Source: Halomonas urmiana
GTDB lineage: Bacteria > Pseudomonadota > Gammaproteobacteria > Pseudomonadales > Halomonadaceae
Assembly: GCF_005780185.1 (NCBI RefSeq)
Contig: NZ_VBUI01000020.1
Span: 31,104 to 95,103 of the forward strand
Reading direction: 5' to 3'
DNA: 64,000 nucleotides
Below the pieces are notes generated by a model that had not been told where the DNA came from, did not search any database, and saw nothing but the letters and a program-made list of their open reading frames with translations. Each line of letters opens with the position of its first letter. Position 1 is the stretch's first letter. Positions 8,346 through 16,309 of this stretch are shown piece by piece. The translations under genes and the position numbers were made by a program.

Positions 8346-9736
8346 CTTGGGTCACCCTCGTCGTTGTCATGGATCCCTTGCGGGGATTCTTGTCGGGCCG
8401 GGTGGACCGGCCCCATCGTGTCCGGCGTCAGCGGCAGCGTCAGCCGGGCCTCGAGCCCGCCCCCCTCGGGGCGGCAAAATGCCAGACGGCCACCGAAGCG
8501 CTCGGCGATGGCGGCCACGATGGCGAGCCCCAGGCCGCTGCCTTGCCGAGAACTCGCCCGCCAGAAGCGCCGGGGCAGCTGCTCGAGCTCGGCCTCCTTG
8601 ACCCCGGGGCCGTGGTCCCTGACGCAGAAGGTCAGCGCCCCGCCTGCCGCGTCGAGCCGGCTCGTCACCACCACCGGACTCCCCTCGGGTCCGTGGCGCA
8701 GGGCGTTGTCCACCAGGTTGCGCAGCGCCGTGATGGCGAGCTCCCGGGGCACCGCGAGCTCGCCGTCGGGCCAGGCGTTCGGCAGCGTGAGGCGCGCTCG
8801 CTCGCTGGCCCGAGCGTCGCGCAGGGCCAACGCCACCACGTCGGCGGCGCGGCTGACCTCGCCGTCCTCGAAGTGTACCCGCCCCTCGACTCGGGCCAGC
8901 ATCAGCAGCTGATCCAGGGTGCGAGTGAGTCGCGCCACGCCCTCCTCGGCGTGATCCAGCGCCCGGTGCGCCGCCTCGCCCTCGACGCGCCGCGCCACCT
9001 GCAGGTGGGTCTTGATGGCCGTGAGCGGCGTGCGCAGCTCGTGAGCCGCATCGTTGGTGAAGCGCTGTTCGCGGACGATGGCCTGTTGGATCCGCGCCAG
9101 CAGGCCGTTGAGCGACTCCACGAGCGGGCGGATCTCTCGCGGCACGCCGTGGGTCGCCACCGGCGCCAGGGCGTCCGGATGGCGTCGCGCCAGGGCATCG
9201 CGCAGCCGCTCCAGCGGCGCGAGCCCCCTCACCACGCCGATCCACAGCGCCAGCAGGCTGCCCGCCAGCGCCACCACGAAGGGCACCACCGCCACCTCCA
9301 GCACGTTGCGCATCAGCAGGTCACGCTCGTCCATGCGATCCGCGGTGGTGATGGTCAGCCCGTTGCGCTGGTAGGTGAACACCCGCCAGGTCACGCCGCC
9401 CTCCTCCCGATAGGCATGCCCCGGCGCGCTGGCTTTCAGGATCTCCTGCATGTCGCTATGGGTGCGTGCCAGGATCTCGCCCCGCGGCGAGTGCACCTGG
9501 CAGGCCAGCCCCTCGATGGGCGGGATCGAGAGCGCCCGCCGATCGGCCTGCTCCCACACCTCGACCGGCAGCTGCGCCATCAGGCCCGAGACCATGCGCG
9601 CCGACTGGGCCAAGCGCTGGTCGAGGGTCGCCTCGACCTGCTGGTAGAGATCGCGCATCAGCCAGGCGGCGGCGAGCCCCCACAACAGCAGCAGCGTCGC
9701 CCCGAGGGTCAGCACCAGGCGCGTGCGCAGGCTCAT
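8342..9736 (-). CDS. Sensor histidine kinase (QseC/PmrB/TctE-like) of the tsd operon
   Basis: A 464-residue inner-membrane kinase. It has an N-terminal transmembrane helix (about residues 7-29), a periplasmic domain of about 115 residues, a second helix near residues 145-170 and a HAMP-like linker. The catalytic core has the H box HELRTPLTAIKTHLQ, the N box NLVDNALRHG, CVRDHGPGV and GSGLGLAIV. ATG 9734-9736 is chosen because it follows the regulator stop with a 4-bp overlap; a longer in-frame extension reads into the regulator gene and is spurious. The stop overlaps tsdB. The kinase probably controls tsdBA and the nearby sulfur genes; the signal is unknown, perhaps thiosulfate or tetrathionate. 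Confidence 0.88.
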   Translation of the reverse strand: MSLRTRLVLTLGATLLLLWGLAAAWLMRDLYQQVEATLDQRLAQSARMVSGLMAQLPVEVWEQADRRALSIPPIEGLACQVHSPRGEILARTHSDMQEILKASAPGHAYREEGGVTWRVFTYQRNGLTITTADRMDERDLLMRNVLEVAVVPFVVALAGSLLALWIGVVRGLAPLERLRDALARRHPDALAPVATHGVPREIRPLVESLNGLLARIQQAIVREQRFTNDAAHELRTPLTAIKTHLQVARRVEGEAAHRALDHAEEGVARLTRTLDQLLMLARVEGRVHFEDGEVSRAADVVALALRDARASERARLTLPNAWPDGELAVPRELAITALRNLVDNALRHGPEGSPVVVTSRLDAAGGALTFCVRDHGPGVKEAELEQLPRRFWRASSRQGSGLGLAIVAAIAERFGGRLAFCRPEGGGLEARLTLPLTPDTMGPVHPARQESPQGIHDNDEGDPR

Positions 9737-10434
9737 ACTCGTCCGCCCCCGGGGCGAGGCCGCCCCTCGACCGCCTCGGGTGGGCCCAGCCGGTACCCGA
9801 GGCCGCGCACGGTCTCGATCACCCGGCCGCCGAGCTTGCGGCGCAGGTGGTGGATGTGCACGTTGAGCGCGTTGCTCTCCACCTCCTCGTTCATGCCGTA
9901 GAGGCTGTCCTTGAGTTGCTCGGCGCTGAGCACGCTGCGCGGCGCCTGGAGGAAGGCCTCCAGCAGCACCAGCTCGCGGCGCGACAGCGCCACCGGCCGC
10001 CCTGCCACCGTCACCTCCCGGGAGACGGGATCGAGACACAGCCTGCCGTGCTCGACCAGCGCCCGGGAGCGTCCGGCGGCCCGACGCAGCAGCGCCAGCA
10101 GGCGCGCCACCAGCTCGTCGAGATCGAAGGGCTTCACCAGGTAGTCGTCGGCGCCGACGTGCAGCCCCTCGATGCGATCGCTCACCGCGTCGCGCGCGGT
10201 GAGGATGAGCACCGGGGTATCGATGCCGGCCGCCCGCCACTCCTCGAGCAGCGTCATGCCGTCGCCGTCGGGCAGGCCGCGATCGAGGATCACCACATCG
10301 CTTGAGACCGTTGCCATGGCCGCGCGCGCCTCGGCCATGGTACTCACAGTATCGACGACGAAATCGTAGACACCGAGCCCGGCCTGGATGCCCGACGCCA
10401 CCAGGGCGTCATCCTCGATGAGCAGTACGTGCAT
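9733..10434 (-). CDS. OmpR-family response regulator (PmrA/QseB-like) of the tsd operon
   Basis: A 233-residue regulator with a receiver domain (acidic pocket IEDD at 7-9, phospho-acceptor Asp51 in VILDRGLPDGDG, Lys in YLVKPFD) and a C-terminal OmpR winged helix ending NALNVHIHHLRRKLGG...VRGLGYRLG. ATG 10432-10434 is the start; the in-frame ATG 12 codons upstream lacks family similarity. The kinase follows with an ATGA overlap. A CTTAAT-N5-CTTAAT repeat 43 bp upstream of the start matches the PmrA/QseB-class half-site arrangement and suggests autoregulation. By context it is the likely regulator of thiosulfate oxidation. Confidence 0.9.
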   Translation of the reverse strand: MHVLLIEDDALVASGIQAGLGVYDFVVDTVSTMAEARAAMATVSSDVVILDRGLPDGDGMTLLEEWRAAGIDTPVLILTARDAVSDRIEGLHVGADDYLVKPFDLDELVARLLALLRRAAGRSRALVEHGRLCLDPVSREVTVAGRPVALSRRELVLLEAFLQAPRSVLSAEQLKDSLYGMNEEVESNALNVHIHHLRRKLGGRVIETVRGLGYRLGPPEAVEGRPRPGGGRV

Positions 10435-10476
10435 GACAGGAAATCCTCGTGAACTGCGACATGTTGTCACCGGGCC

Positions 10477-10493
10477 ATTAAGCGGGCATTAAG
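10477..10493 (-). promoter_or_regulatory. PmrA/QseB-type box CTTAAT-N5-CTTAAT upstream of the tsd operon
   Basis: On the minus strand two perfect CTTAAT hexamers are separated by GCCCG, giving an 11-bp repeat period, the geometry bound by head-to-tail dimers of OmpR-family regulators. It ends 43 bp before the response-regulator start codon, a plausible promoter position. The consensus is established for PmrA (YTTAAK-N5-YTTAAK) and similar for QseB; assignment to this regulator is inferred. Confidence 0.75.
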
Positions 10494-10540
10494 CCGCGAC
10501 GCCTGCGGCGCTCGGAAGATCGTCCATTGGTCGATATCGG

Positions 10541-10562
10541 GCCTCCCCGAGGAGCGGGAGGC
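10541..10562 (-). terminator. Hairpin downstream of the YeeE/YedE pair
   Basis: GCCTCCC pairs with GGGAGGC around an 8-nt loop, starting 22 bp past the yedE stop on the minus strand. There is no T-run, so it may be a weak terminator or transcript-stabilising hairpin between the transporter genes and the regulator promoter. Confidence 0.4.
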
Positions 10563-10583
10563 ACGAGAAGGAGAGAGAGGCGC

Positions 10584-11027
10584 TCAGCCCCGGGCAGAGA
10601 TCGCCCGGGCCAGGAACCAGCCGACCACCATGGCCACCAACATGGCCAGCAGCGGGAGGGTGAGCCCGCCGAGGGAGGCGAAGGCCGGCCCCGGACAGTA
10701 GCCGGAGAGGCCCCAGCCGATGCCGAACAGCGCGGCACCGCCGATTAAGCGGCCGTCCAGATCCGTTCGCGTCGGCAGCTGGAAGCGCTCGCCCAGCAGC
10801 GGATGGGGGCGGCGCAGCACCAGCCGATAGCCGATGAAGTTGGTCACCACGGCGCCGCCCAGCACGAACATCAGGGTCGGATCCCAGGCGCCGGCGACAT
10901 CCAGGAAGCCGAGCACCCGCGCCGGGTCGGTCATGCCGGATACGGCCAGGCCGAGGCCGAAGATCAGCCCCGCGATATAGCCCATGAGTGTCTTGAGCCG
11001 CTCGGTTTTCAGGATCATGCGCTTCAT
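10584..11027 (-). CDS. YeeE/YedE family transporter, second half (DUF6691-type)
   Basis: A 147-residue membrane protein with about four hydrophobic segments and the signature GLSGYCPGPAFAS, whose cysteine corresponds to the conserved cysteine of the C-terminal repeat of YeeE/YedE (TsuA-like) transporters. Members move thiosulfate or other reduced-sulfur species across the inner membrane. Here the two homologous halves are separate genes: this one follows 11024-11497 with an ATGA overlap. The half-size pair is common in proteobacteria, often beside sulfide or persulfide genes, as here. The substrate is inferred from family and context. Confidence 0.82.
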   Translation of the reverse strand: MKRMILKTERLKTLMGYIAGLIFGLGLAVSGMTDPARVLGFLDVAGAWDPTLMFVLGGAVVTNFIGYRLVLRRPHPLLGERFQLPTRTDLDGRLIGGAALFGIGWGLSGYCPGPAFASLGGLTLPLLAMLVAMVVGWFLARAISARG

Positions 11028-11497
11028 GCACCACCTCCGATCATGTGCCGCACCACGAAGACGGTGACGATCGCCGCCACCAGAAAGGTGATGGTGGCCA
11101 CCAGGGAGCGAACCGACAGCCGCGAGAGGCCACAGACGCCGTGGCCACTGGTGCAGCCGCTGCCGAGCCCCGTGCCCACGCCGACCAGCAGGCCGGCGAG
11201 GAGCATCAGCGGCACGCCGCCCGCCGGCTGGCCGATCACCTCGCCGGTCACGTCGACTCCGCCGCCGGCGACATTGCCCAGGCCGCCGCCCAGCAGCATC
11301 AACACGATCGGGCCGCTGATCAGTCCCAACAGGAAGGCCAGGCGCCAGGCGCTGTCGCCTCTGGGACGCTGGGTGATCAGGGTGCCGAGGATGCCGCTGA
11401 TGCCGGCGATGCGACCCAGGGTCGCCATCAGCCAGGTGGCCGACAGGCCGATCAGGATCCCCCCGATCAGCCCCTGCAGGCTAGTCATCCAATCCAC
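11024..11497 (-). CDS. YeeE/YedE family transporter, first half
   Basis: A 157-residue hydrophobic protein with four to five predicted helices and the motif GLGSGCTSGHGVCGLSRLS, the conserved cysteine-bearing re-entrant motif of the N-terminal YeeE/YedE repeat. With the next gene it should form a two-subunit version of the thiosulfate transporter TsuA/YeeE. In the TsuA model, cysteines on these loops relay thiosulfate along the channel. It is translationally coupled to its partner and lies between the DUF2892 gene and the regulator. Role: uptake or export of thiosulfate, sulfide or a sulfane-sulfur species; not resolvable by sequence. Confidence 0.85.
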   Translation of the reverse strand: MDWMTSLQGLIGGILIGLSATWLMATLGRIAGISGILGTLITQRPRGDSAWRLAFLLGLISGPIVLMLLGGGLGNVAGGGVDVTGEVIGQPAGGVPLMLLAGLLVGVGTGLGSGCTSGHGVCGLSRLSVRSLVATITFLVAAIVTVFVVRHMIGGGA

Positions 11498-11530
11498 GTG
11501 AGAGGTCCTCCAGAAAGGGTGAGGGAGTGT

Positions 11531-11722
11531 TCACTGCTGCCGCTTGCAGGTGCTGATGCCCAGCAGGCGATAGGCGGGACAGGTGTTGAGCAGGCCGGTG
11601 ACCAGCGGCAGCAGGCCGATCCAGCCCCAGGCCCCGATCTGGCCGGTGATGGCCAGGCCGATCAGCACCGCGCCGATGATGATGCGGGCGAGCTTGTCGA
11701 TACCGCCGACATTGTGGGTCAT
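11531..11722 (-). CDS. DUF2892 small membrane protein (copy 1)
   Basis: A 63-residue protein with MTHNVGGIDKLARIIIGAVLIGL, then a Gly/Trp-containing second hydrophobic segment (GAWGWIGLLPLVTGLLNTCP) and a short YRLLGISTCK tail. This is the DUF2892 pattern, two membrane helices, frequently found beside rhodaneses and sulfur-oxidation genes; function unknown. ATG 11720-11722 is chosen because the family conserves MxxNVGGID; it overlaps the SulP stop by ATGA. A close paralogue lies at 16310-16501, so the sulfur island carries two copies. Confidence 0.85.
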   Translation of the reverse strand: MTHNVGGIDKLARIIIGAVLIGLAITGQIGAWGWIGLLPLVTGLLNTCPAYRLLGISTCKRQQ

Positions 11723-13587
11723 GGTGAGTCTCCTCGGTGTACGCGAAAACACTCTCGAACGGGGGCATTTCCGGTGATGGGGCAGCGCCCCGAATCGGGT
11801 GAGGGTGAGGGTGACGGCGCGCCGCCGGCGAGGCCGGCCCCGCCGCAGGCCACCGGGGACGTCTCGGCCGCACGCTCGTCGTGAAGCGCGCGCCAGGCGT
11901 CGTAGGTGCTCAAGAACACATGCCCGGTGAGCTCGCGGCAAAACTCGGTATGCTTCAGGCGATCCATCACCGGCCCCTTGACCTCTGCCAGGTGCAGGAA
12001 GACGCCGGCGTCCTTGAGGCGACCATTGATCGCCTCCAGGCTCTCGAGCGCCGAGGCGTCGACGACGTTGACCGCCTGGCAGGCCAATACGATATGCGCC
12101 AGGCCCGGCTGGCGAGCCGCCAGTTCCATGACGGTATCCTCGAGGTAGCGCGCGTTGGCGAAGTAGAGGCTCTCGTCGACCCGCAGGATGGCCAGCCGGT
12201 CGTCGGTCTCCACCGTGTGGCGACGCACGTTGCGAAAGTGCTCGCTGCCCGGCACCCGTCCCACCACGGCGCTATGCGGGCGGCTGGTACGATAGAGATG
12301 CAGGCCGAGCGACAGTACCACGCCGACCAGGATGCCGCTCTCCACGCCATGGACCAGGGTCAGCATCAGGGTGGCCAGCATGGCCACGCCGTCGGCCCAG
12401 GAGTAGGCCCAGGTGCGCTTGATGGCGGGCAGGTCGATCAGGGTGCCCACCGCGACGATGATCGTGGCGGCCAGCGTCGCCTTGGGCAGGAAGGCCAGGG
12501 GAGTGGTCAGGGTGAGGGTCGCCACGGCAATGCCCAGCGCCGTGAAGGCGCCGGCCAGCGGCGTGGCGGCGCCGGCCTCGAAGTTGACCACCGAGCGCGA
12601 GAAGCCCCCGGAGACCGGGGAGCCGCCGCTCGTGCCCGCGCCAAGATTGGCCACCCCCAGCGCGATCAGCTCCTGGTTGGGATCGATGCGCTGGCGCTGC
12701 TTGGCGGCCAGGGTCTGGGCGACCGAGACCGACTCCACGAAGCCCACCAGGCTGATCAGCACCGCCGCCGGCAGCAGGCTTGACCACAGCGTGGGATCCA
12801 GGCTCGGTAGCGCCAGGCTCGGCAGGCCGCTCGGCACCTCGCCGACCAGGGCCACACCTCGCTCGCCGAGCCCCAGCCCCCAGGCCAGCAGGGTGGTGAC
12901 GATTACCGCCGAGACCGGCGCGGCCTTGGCCACCAGGTCGGCGACCGTCGCCGACAGCCCCAGGCGCCTCAGGCCGCCCTTGAGATGACGCCGGCACACC
13001 AGAAGAAAGCCCCAGACCCCCAGGCCGATCGCCAGGGTGATGATGTTGATGTCATCAAGCCCCGCGAACAGCGCCGCGCCCATCTCCAGCAGGTTATGGC
13101 CGGACGCCTCCACGCCGAGCACGTGGCGCAGCTGGCTGGCGGCGATCAGGATGCCCGAGGCGGTAACGAAACCCGAGATCACCGGGTGGCTCAGGAAGTT
13201 GGCCAGAAACCCCAGACGCAGCAGGCCCATGCCCACCAGCACCAGCCCGGAGAGCGCGGCCAGCACCAGGGCCGCCCCGACATACTCGGCGCTGCCGGGC
13301 GCCGCGATGCCGGAGAGCGCCGAGGCGGTCATCAACGAGGCCACCGCCACCGGCCCCACCGCCAGAGTGGCGCTGGTGCCGAAGAGGGCATAGAGCACCA
13401 GCGGCAGCATGCTGGCGTAGAGCCCCACCTCCGGGGGCAGCCCCGCCAGCAGGGCATAGGCCAGCGCCTGGGGCACCAGCATCAGGGTGACGATCACCGC
13501 CGCCACCAGGTCACGCGCCAGGACGTCGCGCCGATAGCCGTGCAGCCAGCCGATCAGGGGAATCCAGCGAGAAGGGGTCATGGGCAT
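11719..13587 (-). CDS. SulP family anion permease with STAS domain
   Basis: A 622-residue SLC26/SulP transporter: an N-terminal ten-plus-helix membrane domain (signature LVPQALAYALLAGLPPEVGLYAS at 36-58), the SPVSGGFSRSVVN loop typical of SulP and a cytoplasmic STAS domain from about residue 450 (DASALESLEAINGRL). Substrates in the family include sulfate, bicarbonate and other anions; position among sulfur genes favours export or import of sulfate or sulfite, but this is inference. The last ~45 residues after the STAS domain are Pro/Ser/Gly-rich (GGAPSPSPSPDSG) and not typical. The stop overlaps DUF2892 copy 1. The start may be either ATG of MPMTPSRW; no strong SD is visible. Confidence 0.88.
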   Translation of the reverse strand: MPMTPSRWIPLIGWLHGYRRDVLARDLVAAVIVTLMLVPQALAYALLAGLPPEVGLYASMLPLVLYALFGTSATLAVGPVAVASLMTASALSGIAAPGSAEYVGAALVLAALSGLVLVGMGLLRLGFLANFLSHPVISGFVTASGILIAASQLRHVLGVEASGHNLLEMGAALFAGLDDINIITLAIGLGVWGFLLVCRRHLKGGLRRLGLSATVADLVAKAAPVSAVIVTTLLAWGLGLGERGVALVGEVPSGLPSLALPSLDPTLWSSLLPAAVLISLVGFVESVSVAQTLAAKQRQRIDPNQELIALGVANLGAGTSGGSPVSGGFSRSVVNFEAGAATPLAGAFTALGIAVATLTLTTPLAFLPKATLAATIIVAVGTLIDLPAIKRTWAYSWADGVAMLATLMLTLVHGVESGILVGVVLSLGLHLYRTSRPHSAVVGRVPGSEHFRNVRRHTVETDDRLAILRVDESLYFANARYLEDTVMELAARQPGLAHIVLACQAVNVVDASALESLEAINGRLKDAGVFLHLAEVKGPVMDRLKHTEFCRELTGHVFLSTYDAWRALHDERAAETSPVACGGAGLAGGAPSPSPSPDSGRCPITGNAPVRECFRVHRGDSP

Positions 13588-13640
13588 CTCATCATCAATA
13601 GTGAACCCGGCTCAGTCGCGGCGAGCGGGGCGCCCGACGG

Positions 13641-14060
13641 TCAGACCTCGAGCATCTCGCGGATCGGCTGCGGATCGTGGCCGGCGGCGTGAGCCGCGGC
13701 CAGCAGAGCCGGGATGTCGCAACCGGCTTCGCGGCTGCGGGCCTGAGCCCAGAGATGCACGGCGCGCTTGCCGGTCCTGCAGAAGGCCAGGATCGGCGAG
13801 GGCAGATCGTCCAACGCCTCGCCGAAGGCCTCGATGTCGGCCTCGGCATAGTCACCCGGCGTCACGGGAATACAGCGCCACGCAAGGCCAAGCGTGGCGG
13901 CCCGATCTCGCAGGGGCCTGTCGTCGGGATGGTCCTCGGCCTCGCCGGGACGGCGGTTACAGATCACCGAGCGGAAGCCACGACGGGCGACCTCGTCGAT
14001 ATCGTCGGGCGTCACGGCATCGGCGATGGCGAAGCCGGTTTCGAGGGGTTGGATCTGCAT
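13641..14060 (-). CDS. Blh/TIGR01244-type phosphatase-like protein (beta-lactamase-hydrolase-like domain)
   Basis: A 139-residue protein resembling the N-terminal domain of Blh proteins (DUF442/TIGR01244), a dual-specificity-phosphatase fold. Visible signatures are FAIADAVTPDDIDEVARRGFRSVICNRRPGE near the N-terminus and the thiolate loop ILAFCRTGKRAVHLWA near residue 99. In Blh the domain is fused to a persulfide-dioxygenase MBL domain; here it is separate but directly beside one (14120-14986), which supports a shared role in sulfane-sulfur chemistry. ATG 14058-14060 follows an AGGAG. Catalytic activity in this family is not well established. Confidence 0.82.
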   Translation of the reverse strand: MQIQPLETGFAIADAVTPDDIDEVARRGFRSVICNRRPGEAEDHPDDRPLRDRAATLGLAWRCIPVTPGDYAEADIEAFGEALDDLPSPILAFCRTGKRAVHLWAQARSREAGCDIPALLAAAHAAGHDPQPIREMLEV

Positions 14061-14119
14061 GGGCACTCCTGTGGGGGATGGCATGTGCGTGAGGCGTCAG
14101 TCGACGAGACGACCCGGCC

Positions 14120-14986
14120 TCAGAACTTGTCGATCGGCACCTTGAGATAGACCTGGCCGTTGTCCTCGGCCGGCGGCATGTGCCCGGCCCGCATGTTGAC
14201 CTGGACGGAGGGCAGGATCAGCCGGGGCATGCCGAGGGTGGCATCGCGCTCGGTGCGCATCTTCACGAATGCCTCCTCGCTGACCCCCTCGTGGACATGC
14301 ACGTTGTGGGCACGCTGCTCCGCCACGCTGGTCTCGTGCTGGTACTCCTCGCGCTCCGGCGCCTTATAGTCATGGCACAGGAAGAGACGGGTCTCGCCCG
14401 GCAGGGCCAGCACCTTCTGGATGGAACGGTAGAGGGTGCGCGCGTCGCCGCCCGGAAAGTCACAGCGGGCGGTGCCGTAGTCCGGCATGAAGAGGGTGTC
14501 GCCGACGAAGGCGGCATCGCCGATCACGTAGGTCAGGCAAGCCGGGGTGTGACCCGGGGTGTGCAGCACCCGTCCTTCCAGTTGACCGATGCTAAAGGTA
14601 TCGCCCTCCTCGAAGAGGCGGTCGAACTGGCTGCCGTCGCGGGCGAACTCGGTGCCGGCATTGAAGGCCTTGCCGAAGACGTCCTGCACCACGGTGATGT
14701 TGGCGCCGATGCCAGTCTTGCCGCCCAGCGTTTCGTGTAGGTAGGGCGCGGCGGAGAGGTGGTCCGCATGGACATGGGTCTCGAGGATCCACACCACCTC
14801 GAGGCCGTTGTCACGCACGAAGGCGATGATCTCGTCGGCGGAGCGCACATCGGTGCGCCCGGCGGCATAGTCGAAGTCGAGCACCGAGTCGAGAATCGCA
14901 CAGGCATTGCTGTCGGGGTCCTGCACCACATAGCTGAAGGTGTTGGTGGGCTCGTCGAAGAAGTGGGTCACGATGGGATGAGACAT
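14120..14986 (-). CDS. Persulfide dioxygenase-like MBL-fold enzyme (copy 1)
   Basis: A 288-residue metallo-beta-lactamase-fold protein of the ETHE1/Blh-like branch, which oxidises glutathione persulfide to sulfite and glutathione with a mononuclear Fe(II). Metal motifs are HVHADH (71-76), HTPGHT, GDTLFMPDYGTARCDFPGGD and CHDY. The C-terminal segment (LPSVQVNMRAGHMPP...YLKVPIDKF) is shared with the second copy at 15183-16094 and with many Blh-type enzymes. Substrate identity is inferred from family and the sulfur context; it could also act on other thioesters or persulfides. An AT-rich divergent-type promoter region with an inverted repeat lies upstream. Confidence 0.85.
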   Translation of the reverse strand: MSHPIVTHFFDEPTNTFSYVVQDPDSNACAILDSVLDFDYAAGRTDVRSADEIIAFVRDNGLEVVWILETHVHADHLSAAPYLHETLGGKTGIGANITVVQDVFGKAFNAGTEFARDGSQFDRLFEEGDTFSIGQLEGRVLHTPGHTPACLTYVIGDAAFVGDTLFMPDYGTARCDFPGGDARTLYRSIQKVLALPGETRLFLCHDYKAPEREEYQHETSVAEQRAHNVHVHEGVSEEAFVKMRTERDATLGMPRLILPSVQVNMRAGHMPPAEDNGQVYLKVPIDKF

Positions 14987-15043
14987 GGTAAACGCTCTCC
15001 GTCTGTGTGCTGTCTTGCAGCGATGATCACAGCTTAAAGCAAA

Positions 15044-15077
15044 TTTATGTTCTAAGAATAGATTATTTAAGCATAAA
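15044..15077. promoter_or_regulatory. AT-rich promoter with inverted repeat upstream of persulfide dioxygenase copy 1
   Basis: TTTATG (15044-15049) and CATAAA (15072-15077) form perfect inverted arms around a 22-nt AT-rich core, 58 bp before the start codon. The surrounding 15040-15080 stretch is strikingly AT-rich for this genome, consistent with a strong promoter and a repressor site such as those of ArsR-type sulfide sensors (BigR/SqrR). No such regulator gene is in the window. Confidence 0.45.
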
Positions 15078-15182
15078 AAGACTGTACTGTGATAGATGTC
15101 CTTCGAAGGCTATTCAGGCCTCGAGCCAGACATGGGTCGATAGGCCCAATAGACCGAAGGCGCATCGAGCGGTGGCAGAGAC

Positions 15183-16094
15183 TTACTCCCAGGCGGCGCC
15201 TTCCAGGGCGTCCAATGGAATCTTCAGGTAGCGCTTGCCATTGGCTTCGGGTTCCGGCAGGTGGCCGCCCCGGGTGTTGATCTGCAGGGAGTGCAGGATC
15301 AGCTTGGGCATCGGCAGCTCGCTGTCGCGCTCGTCGCGCATTGCCGTGTAGTCATCCTCGGTGACGCCGCCGGCCAGATGCTTGTTGGTCTCGCGCTGCT
15401 CGCGCACCGTGCTCTCCCACTGCGGCTCGCGACCATCGGGCATGTAGTCGTGGCCGGTGAACAGCCGCGTCGCGCCGGGCAGCACCAGGATCGCCTGGAT
15501 GGAGCGCCACAGCTGGCGGGCGTCGCCGCCGGGGAAGTCAGCCCGGGCGGTGCCGAAGTCCGGCTGGAAGAGGGTGTCATGGACGAAGGCGGCATCGCCG
15601 ATCACGTAGGTGATCGAGGCCAGGGTATGGCCCGGCGAGAACATTACCCGCGCCTCCAGCTCGCCGATGCGGAAGGAGTCGCCCTCGGCGAACAGCCGAT
15701 CCCATTGCGAGCCGTCGGCGGGAAAGTCGGGCCAGTGGTAGAGCTCCTTCCAGAGCTTCTGTACCTCCACCACCTTCTCGCCGATGGCAGTGGGGGCGCC
15801 TGTCTTCTCACTCAGGTACTGCGCCGCGGAGAAGTGGTCGGCGTGGGGGTGGGTATCGAGGATCCACTGCACCTGGAGCCCCTGGTCCTTGACGTAGGCC
15901 AGCAGCTCGTCGGCGTGGTGGGTGGCGGTCGCGCCGGACTTCTCGTCGAAGTCGTGGACCGGGTCGATGATCGCGCACTGGCGGGTCGCCGGGTCGCTGA
16001 CCACGTACTGCACGCTGAAGGTGCGCGGGTCGAAGAAACCGGCCACGTCGGGAGTGCCGGCACCACTGCTCGGGGAGAGGGCGAAGGTCTTCAT
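15183..16094 (-). CDS. Persulfide dioxygenase-like MBL-fold enzyme (copy 2)
   Basis: A 303-residue paralogue of 14120-14986 with the same motif order: THPHADH (His 82, 84, Asp 86, His 87), SPGHT, HDTLFQPDFGTARADFPGGD and GHDYMPDGRE, ending HSLQINTRGGHLPEPEANGKRYLKIPLD. It has extra N-terminal residues and a longer loop (WKELYHWPDFPADGSQWDRL) and clearly differs in sequence, so this is an old duplication or separate acquisition. It has its own AT-rich upstream region, suggesting it is expressed separately from copy 1. Likely role is oxidation of glutathione persulfide from sulfide or thiosulfate metabolism. Confidence 0.85.
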   Translation of the reverse strand: MKTFALSPSSGAGTPDVAGFFDPRTFSVQYVVSDPATRQCAIIDPVHDFDEKSGATATHHADELLAYVKDQGLQVQWILDTHPHADHFSAAQYLSEKTGAPTAIGEKVVEVQKLWKELYHWPDFPADGSQWDRLFAEGDSFRIGELEARVMFSPGHTLASITYVIGDAAFVHDTLFQPDFGTARADFPGGDARQLWRSIQAILVLPGATRLFTGHDYMPDGREPQWESTVREQRETNKHLAGGVTEDDYTAMRDERDSELPMPKLILHSLQINTRGGHLPEPEANGKRYLKIPLDALEGAAWE

Positions 16095-16147
16095 GGGTCA
16101 CCTCCTGATGGCGCCCGGCCTCGACCGGGCGGTGATTACCGAATTCG

Positions 16148-16169
16148 GAATAACCTTAGCATATTATTC
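16148..16169. promoter_or_regulatory. Inverted repeat upstream of persulfide dioxygenase copy 2
   Basis: GAATAA (16148-16153) and TTATTC (16164-16169) are perfect arms around a 10-nt core, 54 bp before the start codon. The position is close to that of the inverted repeat upstream of copy 1. Candidate operator; the binding protein is unknown. Confidence 0.4.
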
Positions 16170-16211
16170 TCTATACACCGATTGAGGCCGTGCATGGTCG
16201 CGATAGTTCCA

Positions 16212-16280
16212 GGCCGCCCCGGAAGCGGCCTGCTCGCCCCAACGCAAGGCGCCCGCAACCCGGAGGTCGCAGGCGCCTTG
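16212..16280 (-). terminator. Paired hairpins downstream of DUF2892 copy 2
   Basis: On the minus strand a long hairpin with CAAGGCGCC/GGCGCCTTG ends (16245-16280) follows the DUF2892 stop by about 30 bp. A second, GGCCGC-N7-GCGGCC, lies at 16212-16230. Neither has a clear T-run; together they separate the rhodanese-DsrE-DUF2892 group from the dioxygenase gene. Confidence 0.5.
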
Positions 16281-16309
16281 TGGAACACTACCGTCCCGAG
16301 CCGTGCTGC

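Noticed and set aside
8342..10240. A 632-codon kinase ORF starting inside the regulator gene
   Set aside because: Codons before 9736 read the regulator in the wrong frame (Arg/Ala/Gly-rich). The kinase proper starts at 9736.
14987..15182. BigR/SqrR operator
   Set aside because: The region is AT-rich with an inverted repeat, but no BigR-type regulator gene is present and the match to a known consensus could not be established.
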